This document shows positions 12,001-20,700 of a stretch of 64,000 nt of DNA, in pieces. The notes under the pieces are model-generated. The model was given only the letters and a program-made list of their open reading frames with translations, had not been told where the DNA came from and searched no databases. Position 1 is the stretch's first letter; every line of letters begins with the position of its first letter. The stretch spans positions 62,001 to 126,000 of the forward strand of contig PRDH01000026.1 in the NCBI GenBank assembly GCA_003345545.1. The letters run 5' to 3'. The DNA is from Candidatus Thorarchaeota archaeon. Its GTDB lineage: Archaea; Asgardarchaeota; Thorarchaeia; Thorarchaeales; Thorarchaeaceae. The translations under genes and the position numbers were made by a program.

Positions 12001-14744
12001 TTGTCCTACCTGAGGGAGTTACATACTATCTTGGCGATATGGTCTACGCCAACATTAGCTACACTGCTATTGCCTTTGGTACTGGAGTGGCCGGAGCTGC
12101 TATCACGACTGACTGGTTCACACGGTATGGGACCGGCAGTAGCATTGTGGAAATAGCACCTGGCATATACCAGATGTCAATCAATACATCTGGACTCAAT
12201 GCTCAGCTATATCGATTCATTGTAAATGCAAGCAAATACCTCCATTTGAGTCAGAGTATTGAGGCGGACATTCTTCTTGCAGCTGTGCCTGTCTTGTTGG
12301 AACTTGTCTTCACTCCTCAGAATCCCATGTGGGGTGATAGTGTGGCGTTCCAGGCAAATGTAACAGATGCAAGGACAGGTGCCCCGGTTGTCGGAGCATA
12401 TGTCAACCTGACCATTGGTCTGTTAGTATTTGATATGACGCCAGTTGCCGATGGTCTGTATAACTGCACAGTTCTCACTTCTTCATTGACCTCAGGTGAG
12501 TACACAATCGAGGTACAGTCGTCTCTACTTAACTACGAGACCGCGCAGCGAGATTTCCAGATCCGCATTGAAAAAATCGCCGCAAAGATTTTTGCGTCCA
12601 TCGATCCAATCTCTGCTGTTAATGGCCAGACGGTCATTGTCCATGTCGATTACCTCGAGTACGCAACCGGTCTTCCAATCTCCGTGGATGGAGTGGTTGA
12701 ATTCTCATGGATCGGTGGCAGCGGCTTCATTGGCTGGTCAGCTGGCGATGACAAATATGTTGGTTCCTTTATCGTGACTGGAGCTGCCGTTGGTAACCAC
12801 CATATTCTCATCCAGGCCTCCTCCCCTAACTACAAGAGCGTCAGTACTGTGGTAACAATTGAAATCACAGAGATAAACACGCAACTCGTCCCGATATCAA
12901 ACACAGTTATCTCCGGCAACTACAGAGATATTGTCAATATCACCGTGTATCTGAACAATACTGATCTCAATCTACCAGTTGATGGCGCTACTCTCAGTTT
13001 TGGAGTGGGCTCTATCGTTGGCAATCTCATAGAGTTGACAGCTCCAGGCTACTACAGTGCTTTAGTGGATACATCGTTCCTGAGTGTGCAAGAATGGACC
13101 GTGTCTATATCTAGTGTCAAACCTGGATTCACTCCATCTCAATTCGACTTCACGCTGACAGTTGAACAGATCGAGACTACGATTGTGATTCTCACTAGTG
13201 GTACAGTTTCAGGCTACTACGGTGAGATCGTGACATTCAACTTCTTGTTCAATGATACTCATGCTAACGAAGGAATATCCGGCGCAATCACGAACTACAC
13301 TTTAGAACAGACACATGGATCGCTTGTGGACAATGGAGATGGAACCTACAGTCTGACTCTGAACACTTCTATTGCATCCGCTGGAGCGATACCGCACGAC
13401 ATATCTTTGACTTTCAGGAAAGAGAACTACCGCTTCGCCTATGGACTCGCCAAGCTTCTCGTGATGCCCGTCCCCACACAAATCGAAGGTCCTCTTGAAG
13501 CTGAGTATCCAATATATGACAACTATTCAATGCTTTTCAGTTTCAGGGACACACTTAATGATGCTTGGGTCACTGATGCAGTTGCAACAGCAGTATGGGA
13601 ATTCGGCACTGCGACTCTGACGAATCTCGGAAATGGTTCGTACATGTTTGGTCCTCATGAAGCGAATCTGTCGACACCTCTTCAGTACAGAGAACTCTCC
13701 TACAGGATCAGGATATCACTCTCAAGAGCAAACTATACCAGGATGGAGATTGAGCATTATTTGACCATTCGTAGAATCCTGACAGAGACGGTCTCTGCTG
13801 CGCCAACCTCAGCTATCTATGTTGGAGATGTGTTCCTTGTCAATGTCACTTTTTGGGACGCCGACCATGGCATAATGATCACTGATGCTATCATCAATGT
13901 TATCACTAGCAGCCAGGTTGATAACGGACTCATCCATGAAATTAATTTGGACATCAACTGGGGTAATGGGACCTATACGATTGCTCTCCGTGCACCTAAC
14001 TTGGCGTTCTATAGCCTCCGCATTGATTTCAGTAAGGCGGACTATCAGACTTCGTCAGTGGAGCTCGATATCTACGCTAGGCTAAGTCCCGAACAGGAAG
14101 CACTTGCGAGGGGCTTCGAGTACTCAGCAATTGGAATACTTGCGCTCGCGGCTCTCGCAACCCTGTACATCAAGGTGCTGTCGGTTCCAAAGCTGCTTCG
14201 GACTCTTAGACGGATGGTGGCAGTTCTTGGTAGAGGCCGCATACCAAAACCCGCCAATGTTCCAGTACGACGTAACATGCTGCTGGCGATGATGAAAGAG
14301 GAGCTTGCAGGTGTGGCGGTCGTGAAGACCATTGAGGATATTTCAGTTTCGACAGTTGATGTAGCTGCTATGGATGTCGAGGCTCTGCTTGAGGACCTTG
14401 CAACAGTTGTTGGTCTGACAGCGAGCGATGTTGACACTCTTAGGAGAGATCTTGACCAGATGAGGCCGAGTGAACGTGCTGGCTTCATCAATGAAGTCTT
14501 GAAGCAAGAACGTGCTAGACGGGCAAAGGAGCTTGCCGAAACCGAGGGTGTCACACCCGAGAAACGCCCAAGCACCGAAGTTGAGGAGAAGCTCTCTGAT
14601 GAGGAGCTCAAACACCTCAAGGAGCGATTGATGAAGATGGGAATTGCGGAAACTGAAGCAGATCTTATGGTCGAACAGGCGCGTAATTTGTCTAGGGCCG
14701 AGATAGATGCACTACTTCGTGAAATAGGAGGCTCAGAAGAATGA
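6045..14744 (+). CDS. Giant NHL-propeller and Ig-repeat surface protein
   Basis: This protein of 2899 residues begins with a signal peptide (about residues 1-28, hydrophobic core LILVILPLILG). The head region is followed by six NHL repeats (about 170-440; repeated motif GVAID..GNIYVAD..NNRIQVF), which should fold as a six-bladed propeller. The head then resumes, and about 17 Ig-like beta-sandwich repeats of roughly 100 residues follow (typical starts TxYGxxxxFxxxYxDxD), rich in N-glycosylation sequons. One membrane helix lies near 2688-2712, followed by a basic juxtamembrane stretch and about 180 cytosolic, mostly helical, charged residues. It is thus a type I membrane protein with a stalk of perhaps tens of nanometres. 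GAGGAG precedes the ATG, and the stop overlaps the paralogue's start (ATGA). Adhesion or envelope architecture is an inference. Confidence 0.9.
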   Translation: MRTKRTVGLILVILPLILGIMILPPGWAIDSKRGLDSETVVLDNGQKIVVAPDEVLMKYIISDLPTSMAGTGDPLIASEYGTRIDSFIEQRMVYYPSGSITTANLSVPLGEQWEGYGVYGDISSITENRSWLVNQGFSTDATWSFETRYEEGDFSGNNRMHYFTQTGTNVGTWGTRGTGTSQFIDPWGVAIDSSGNIYVADAFNNRIQVFTNTGSFIRQWGSYGIGNGQFDRPTGVAVNTTGYVYVVDQGNDRVQVFSSTGVYQRQFGTSGIDNGEFRSPTGIAIRNSLGYVYVTDTGNDRVQYFNWNGVRQGGWGSTGTGNSQFQMPTGIAVDQGTGQVAIADSTNNRVQRFTAAGTYSGQFGSLGGGNTNFRTPMGVAINSTTGRIYVNDLGNHRISYFSNAGAYQGQWGTDGTGTSNLRFNYGIAVSPTGNVYVSEGSGTERMDANWLSNGHGTGNPSSIFQIDGYWHDDQTTDLYGFWYNPGDKAFARQDLVIERGEVTWAGISLDYYADCRGWGTYMTGFFELFVSVGDPDHGGSYLWSKQFDDINDDNIWYSTGLIPIDYSDLSLPNVEILAGLRVTDSEWYRASDIRPEGRLDNMVLYIKAKATPDNINLQMNGVDVDNVYSGPTPVFGLGTASYAPSFPWTYGNAYANFSWTPDDNPPDPNLEISVYIDVDVKVYARRYNAVTVNDTELFSYGDNYVVQNSTTVEWTTNHYVAVPGGYEDEFFYNVSIPLNRDITFVSEPTQRYSNLTNSWYLGDPGDGAVNISVYELGLSEPNGFWMIRGVSPNMVTNLHVWDNVLGQWVQTKTFRADENTRFRAVLPSAYQGDLVTFTIYDSHGEVWDTLTATVDVSGYAISNYVNLDAVSARVGSWEVQAFVDDHDSGIEVHNIGFFRRGFSIDHSTQLSVKYPVEGRLTWAVNVTYGALVFLQIRVNDSDNGDLLAAGVMLYSGGFGSGTVSDLGTGEYSVTLNTNLLPSNGVYEVDLSWTKANYDSLFDTFTVYVVYETELLSSDAPGIDVASGNTAELHVYFQDMFTNPVVGAAVVCNWTQGYTVTPDGSGNYLLRLDTTGVTLNLYRVSITASKNYYQSRSIILSVEVRELHTSAIPSTSFLSLPVGYTTSFTITYRDTDLQVPITGAANTISCNWSAIHSAGDQNYTVTGTATPGVYQVLIYSMDDDALDSYDLLFRVERYGAQNHTFFVTVELRTHLTSLYLDNSVEPTPYTGNITVNLVYYDVDANTGIVNGTTLGGYVELIITSSTLPYPTFWIAGISPDGLYAIHIPANQWPDVGQITLSFEVNWIGVNLKYSNLTLSTSALITAAPTDLFIGESPVITPYGEEISFSIIYFDIGADTGVVNATGPYSGNVHLFIEVLTIGETLTQYDMTILEIDYTARPGEYRITFDSSLLSGLGAVELKIWLNWTYAELPYYQNQVIVVTVYSAHRLTTVDWTPLPLTPYDELVNLTFTFTDSLSGAPISNSPQLSIAVPAYPSFNIYYLGDITGVFIVEIDTSLLSIGSQTFYLDVIWTGSPYYQNRTGVQIFISVRERYTDLTHGTYSPIQIGNTLHLNFTYRDLDDYTSLGMNGATLLLDSWLAGSYTVDDLGNGMYTLHLDTTAFSTIGTKIVNVTILYGGSRNCADAYDIFYLTLTIRRTQLTSDLPDLAPYLTEAVIVIHYTDDTTDTGIVGATATAACAAAIQTLQLNVNYWVDDNLDGSYSVRILTTALGNFGPYTITITVTWDLGWPFYQERVRDVDIEVSRRPATVTVSKSPLNTPFLSNVTFEIVVTDQLDSTGITLSKSNLILTHGIGGTLISNDQYSMAGSNGIYVISINSLVLSSDLEEDYPIFILFVWGDLTPYYANASSSTEVSIVARFTQVAVLQTPPGYYYFNVSALLRFSDYLTGAPIAGATVSVACTNTSSFDYWVVDNSDGTYTILVDSNSLAGLGRYFFQANFTWSGSPFYRDVIGVKFSISVNPVSTTLNFVLPEGVTYYLGDMVYANISYTAIAFGTGVAGAAITTDWFTRYGTGSSIVEIAPGIYQMSINTSGLNAQLYRFIVNASKYLHLSQSIEADILLAAVPVLLELVFTPQNPMWGDSVAFQANVTDARTGAPVVGAYVNLTIGLLVFDMTPVADGLYNCTVLTSSLTSGEYTIEVQSSLLNYETAQRDFQIRIEKIAAKIFASIDPISAVNGQTVIVHVDYLEYATGLPISVDGVVEFSWIGGSGFIGWSAGDDKYVGSFIVTGAAVGNHHILIQASSPNYKSVSTVVTIEITEINTQLVPISNTVISGNYRDIVNITVYLNNTDLNLPVDGATLSFGVGSIVGNLIELTAPGYYSALVDTSFLSVQEWTVSISSVKPGFTPSQFDFTLTVEQIETTIVILTSGTVSGYYGEIVTFNFLFNDTHANEGISGAITNYTLEQTHGSLVDNGDGTYSLTLNTSIASAGAIPHDISLTFRKENYRFAYGLAKLLVMPVPTQIEGPLEAEYPIYDNYSMLFSFRDTLNDAWVTDAVATAVWEFGTATLTNLGNGSYMFGPHEANLSTPLQYRELSYRIRISLSRANYTRMEIEHYLTIRRILTETVSAAPTSAIYVGDVFLVNVTFWDADHGIMITDAIINVITSSQVDNGLIHEINLDINWGNGTYTIALRAPNLAFYSLRIDFSKADYQTSSVELDIYARLSPEQEALARGFEYSAIGILALAALATLYIKVLSVPKLLRTLRRMVAVLGRGRIPKPANVPVRRNMLLAMMKEELAGVAVVKTIEDISVSTVDVAAMDVEALLEDLATVVGLTASDVDTLRRDLDQMRPSERAGFINEVLKQERARRAKELAETEGVTPEKRPSTEVEEKLSDEELKHLKERLMKMGIAETEADLMVEQARNLSRAEIDALLREIGGSEE
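6550..7375 (+). repeat. Six NHL repeats (beta-propeller) inside the giant protein
   Basis: Six tandem units of about 43-48 codons each carry the pattern GTxGxGxxQFxxPxGVAID, then VYVxDxGNxRxQ, then a short aromatic segment. Six blades are enough to close a propeller. The downstream paralogue has no such block: the flanking head sequences (NRSWL..GF before, WLxxGHG after) align across the gap, so the propeller is an insertion into, or has been lost from, a shared head domain. Confidence 0.85.
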
Positions 14745-17700
14745 AGAACACCAGGCGATTGGTTCCAATTATCCTCCTCGTAGCACTGATGATAGCGCCT
14801 CTCTTCCTTACTCCGCAGGCATCAATTGCTGTAGCTACTCCCAACCTTGATGCAGACACATCTAGCGATGTTCGTATAGTCGATATTGGGAATGGTGAAT
14901 TCATTGAGTTGGCACCCGATGAGGAGCTGCATAGGTTCGTTCTCTCAGACCAAGGCTGGACTGAATGGACCGGCTTCAGCGACCCTCTCAACGGCTCCGA
15001 ATTCGGAAATAGCACCAACATCTTCCTTGACAGACAAATGACGTATATTCCAGGTTCTGGCACAAGTTCTGTTCAAACCGGTATTTCCATGGGCGTTGGC
15101 TGGGAATCATACGAAACCAGAGTCCAGATTACTAGCCTGACTGAGAATAGAACATGGATAACGAATCCAGGATTCCAGGATAGTGAGAGTGGCTGGACAG
15201 TATCAAACACAGACCTTGGTTCTTCCAGCACGACTACATCTTCATGGCTTAATGATGGGCATGGAGTGAATGATGATTGCATACAGGTTGATATAAACTC
15301 TGTAGGCTCCGTTCCACCCTACTACTACGATGATGGTGATATTTCTGCATATGAGCAAGCGACAACAGTGACTCGTGGCGCGGTCGTTTGGTCAGCCCTT
15401 CGTCTAGATTATTGGGCAGATACAGTGGATGATACTCATTACGGGATGACTGGCTCATTCCGACTTTTCACGAATGTTGAGGGCACTGACATCTGGAGAA
15501 GAGTATTCACTGATATCGGAGCTGAAGAAACATGGTACAACACAGGTCTTGTTACTGTCATCCCCTCGATATTCGGGCTACCAGGCGATGCAACGGTAAC
15601 CACGCGAATCGGTCTGGAATCACTTGTTGCTGTGGGTTATGACCCGAATATTCATCCTCGGGCAAGGTTTGATAACGTCGAGCTCTTTCTCAAGACTCTG
15701 GTCAATCCAAGTGAGATTACCCTTCGAATGAATGGCCTGACAGTGAGCGATGGCGCATCACGAGGGATCTGCGCGATAACGCAAATTCCGGCTACTCCAT
15801 GGACAACATCGCCCGTGCTGCTCACATTCTCATGGACTCCGATTCCTTCACCACCAAATCCAAACAAAGTAGTCAGAATTGACTTCAACGTGAACGTGAA
15901 TATGTTCGCGCGACGCTATGATGTTTCCAGTCTTTATGAGATCGGTCCCACCTCATATGGTGAGAGATTCATCGTAAGAAATGGAACGAACGCCGAGTTC
16001 ACTTCTTATTTCAGAGCCGATATACCCACGGGGTATGCAAATCGCTATTTCTTCAACGAAACAATACCAATGGAACGTGATATCTATTCTGTTGCGCAAC
16101 CACTTGCTCCAGCAACAAATCTCACGAGCGGATGGACTGGAGGGAATCCAGGAGATGGTTTCTTCAACGTATCAACCTATGATATCACCAATGAGCCTGG
16201 AAGATTCGGTTACTGGAGAATCCTAAGCAGTTCTCCCAACATGATTTCTGACCTGGAATTATGGAATCCCGACATAAGTGGTTGGGCGCGGACGGTCGAC
16301 CTGAGAGCAGGAGATACGACGAGAGTACGCGCGGATGTCGGAGCTGAGTTCGCTGGATCGACTGTCACAATCACAATATACAAACCAGACGATTCTGTGT
16401 GGTTAACCTTGAGCCCGATAGTTGATGGAGCAGGTTATGCTACATCTACGACGTTCGCCCTCGATGGCTCTTCTGCTCCTGCTGGCAGCTGGATGGTTCA
16501 GGCGACTACAAACAACGTAGGAGCTGATGGCGAGTGGACTTCAGTCGGTCTATTCAAGAGACCTTTCACAATCACACATGCCTCTGATATCACCCTGACA
16601 TACCCAGCGGATGCTGTGGGAACGATGTTGACCAATGTGACTTTTGGAGATCTCTTGCTGATCATCCTGGAAGTCGAGGACACCGACAGCTATTCACCCA
16701 CAGTCCTTGTTCCAGGAGGCACGCTGACTCTTGACTGGGTCTTGGGTAGTGATACGTTCGATGACAATAGAAATGGTCAATACACCAAAGTCATCGATAC
16801 AGCACTTCTTCCTGGCAGTGGCAATTATGTGATGGGTCTGGACTGGACTCACCCCAACTTCGATGCTTCCAATACTGCGCTTACGATAAATGTGAACTAC
16901 GCTGCCACATTGACCTCTCCAGATTATCCAGGTATCTCTGGTCCTGTTGGTGATGACCAGTCATTCATAGCAATATTCGCGAATGTGAATGGAACCGGAA
17001 TCACAGAGGGAGAGCTATGGTGTGATTGGTCCAATCCTTACACAGTAGTCCCACTGGGAACTGGCCAGTTCGAATTTCAGCTGGACATGGAAGATATCCC
17101 CATTGGTGAATATCCGATTCATGTCTACGCAACGGGCCCCTTCATTGAGCCGCAAACAATGCTGATGTACGTGGGAGCAAGAGAGATCTATAGTTCTATC
17201 ACGTACACCTCTAGCCAGCTGTCGATACCGCTTGGTGAAGCATCTTCATTCCTTCTAACATGGACCGATACTGACCATGGAACACTGATCGCAGGTTCCG
17301 CCTCATCTATAACCTGCAACTGGACATCGTTCCATACATCAGGCGATACGAACTACACGGTCGTCGAGGTTTCGCCAGGAAAGTACAACATAAGTATCTT
17401 CACAAAATCCAGTGATCCTCTGACAGGATCGGATTTCTTTGACGTACGTTTCAATGTAATGAAGGATGACTATCAGAATCACACCTTTGATATCGCTGTT
17501 GAGATTCGGAAGAGGAACACTCTCTTTGTCTTGGATGCACCGATTGTACAGACTCCCTATGGAAGTCCAATAACTGTTCTTGTCTTCTACCAAGATACAG
17601 ACCTTCGAGTTGGCATTGGAAACGTCACAGGAGAAGTGAGACTAACCATCACTTCATCAGAATTGGGAGGCATAGTATATACAACTGCAGCATCCTCTCT

Positions 17701-20700
17701 GGGTCTTGGACATTACAACATCACCATCCCGAGCGACCAGTGGGGGAGCATTGGGTGGAAAGACCTGCACCTTCTTATTGAGTGGAGCGGAGTTGTTGAC
17801 AAGTTCTATAGTCAAACGATAGACACCAGCGCAAGAATAACTGGTACTGATACTGATTTGTATCTTGAACTCGCACCGACTGCTACCTACTACTTGAACA
17901 CCTTCAACTTCACGGTGATTTATTGGGACACCGTAGGCCTGCTGAGGATTAGCAATAGCACGAACAACGTGTTTCTACACATCATGGCACTTGGTGCGGG
18001 CAATTCAGTGACTCAGAGCGATTTCACAGTGACTGAATCTGCATCGGTCCCTGGTACGTACATTTTCGTTCTTGGCAGTTCGCTATTCTCGAGTACAGAT
18101 ACATTTCGATTTGAGTTGTCCTTCATGTGGAAGAAAGGACAGAGTCCTCTCTATGAGAATGGAACTATGGTCGTTTCGCTCATTCTGTTGGATAGGCCTA
18201 CATATGTTGACTATACACCTGTCGCTTCGACTCCCTATGGCGAACAAGCTGAATTTCTCTTCAGCTTTGTTGATACTCTGACTTCAGTGAAGATCGCAAA
18301 TTCATCTCAATTGTACATAGACTTGAATGATTTAGGTGTAATATTCACTTACTCGTATAATCCAGTTACTAAGGAGTTCACATTGTACATAGATACTGCA
18401 TCGATTGGCAGCATAGGACCTCATGATCTTCACCTGAATGTGACTTGGATTGGAGCACCATTCTATGCTTCTATTCAAAGCAAGATATTCTCTGTCAGCG
18501 TGATCACAAGAGCGACGCAGCTCTCTCACCTATCCTTTAGCCCTGGGCAGTGGGGCAACAACATCACAATTGTCTTCATCTATACAGACATAGTAGCAGG
18601 CTCTACTACTGGCATGACTGGTACATTGACACTGAATATCGCAGCGGACAAGTATAGTGTGGTTTACAGTCCAGAGGGACGATTCATTGTTACCTTGAAC
18701 ACGACGGCCTTTCTTGGAGATGGAGAGTATTCTGTAACGGCAGTTGTTGTCCATACGTTTGCGTATTATGCTAACGCAACCGAGATATTCGATATTTCGG
18801 TACTCAAACGGTCTACGCAACTTGGCTATGACAGCCCGGATCCTGCACCGTATGCATCGAATGCTACACTTTATGTAACCTATGTCGATGACAGTACGGG
18901 AAGAGGTATTCCAGGAGCTAGCATTGCTATCTCCGGAAACAGTACCTATGCACTCGTCCTGAATTCCAATTATTGGTTCACGTACATAGGAAATGGTCGC
19001 TATCTCATCGAAGTCGATACGGCCGCTCTTGGCGCGCCAGGCTATTACCTCCTCACTGTTTCAGTCACATTTACAGGAGAACCGTTCTATCTTCCTGGCT
19101 CGAGAGATGTATTGACAAGGGTCACTTTGAGAACAACTCAGATTCTGATAACCCAGACTCCCGGAAGCGTTTCCTTCCTTGAAAATGTGGTCTTCAGATT
19201 CAAGTTCACTGATTACTTGCTGGGCACCAAGATTGCGATTACTAAGAGCCACATCACTCTCACACACGGCGAATACCCCTACACAGAGATTGCATCCGGA
19301 AGTTACTTCCTCTATGAGTATGCAACGTACTACGAGATAGTATTCAACTCAACCATTGTCAGTCCCGACACTCTCGTCACTGGACACCCTATTCAAATGA
19401 CAATCGATCTGGGTTCTGGCGTCCCCTATTATGCGCCTAGAAGTACTTCAACAACTGTATCGACAGTTGAGCGACCAACGCAGATTCTGTTTCCACTTGT
19501 GGAAGACACTCCCTACTTTGATAATATCACCATAGAGCTCAGTTACGTCGATTACTTGACAGGAGCCGGCATTGACGGCGCGAACCTGCTGATAGCAAGT
19601 GGTAACTGGTCGTCGCCTCAATACACGTTGTTCCGCGAGGGCGATGGCACCTACAGAATCCTCATCAATAGTAGCGTATTTGGAAACACTGGAACTGTCT
19701 TCTTTGACATCACTCTCAGCAAGTCAGGTGCACCGTTCTACTCAACCAGGGCTACCCTCGGTGTTCCAGCAACCATTAGGGAGGTACAGACCTCTCTCGT
19801 CGCGGACGCTCCTCCTGCTGGTTCCACAGCTGTGGGAGCACCTATCGAGGTCCTGCTTACGCTAGTTGATTTTGACCATGACTTGCCCCTATCAAATGCA
19901 GTCATCACCAGTGACTGGACGGCACTCTTTGGCAGGAGCTATACAGTGGTAGAACTGGGGAATGGTGCCTACACAATCACCCTCACCACAACTGGACTGC
20001 TTGCACAGAGGTATGACTTTCACGTCTATGGTGACAAACCGTTCTATCAGACTGCAGTGGCAGGAGTATTTGTTCAACCCGGTGCAGCCACAGTCGAGAT
20101 ATTCTTGGAGAGGAGCACCTACTACGCAGATTGGGGCGAACTAGTCAATATCACATTTCAAGTTCGGGAACCCTATTACAGCACGCCTGTCACTGGCATG
20201 ACTGCATCTCTTCTTTGGCAAGGCATGCTCTATGGCTTCAGCGAGGTCGGCAATGGCTATTACACGCTGTTGCTTGATTCGTCAGATACTAACTTTGGCG
20301 TCTATGCTCCGCAGATATCTGTCACGAAGCAGTACTATCAACCAAGGCAGACAACATTCAATCTCATAGTGTCAAAAGCTACAGGACAGATCATTCCTGA
20401 CTTTTCGAGTTATCAGGTTGTGATTGACACTTCAATAGACATCCAGCTGTTTCTGAATGACACTGTTTCTGGAATGCCTGTGACCACGGCGACAGTGACA
20501 ATGGAGTTCAATAGTACAGTCTATCTGCTCACTCATCTCGGTGCAGGTGTCTATTCTGGTGACTTGCTTGTATCCGGTTTTGCGATTGGGCAATATCCAC
20601 TCACAATCAGAGCTATCTCTCTCAATCATATGTTCCTGGAAACCATCGTTGGCATCAACGTTGTCCCAATTTACACCGAAGTGAAGTTGGTGAGTGGCGC

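Noticed and set aside
14072..14620. Long leftward frame of 182 codons opposite the tail of the first giant gene
   Set aside because: It is the complement of the conserved cytosolic domain, is Ser/Arg-rich as expected from antisense translation, and has no ribosome site.
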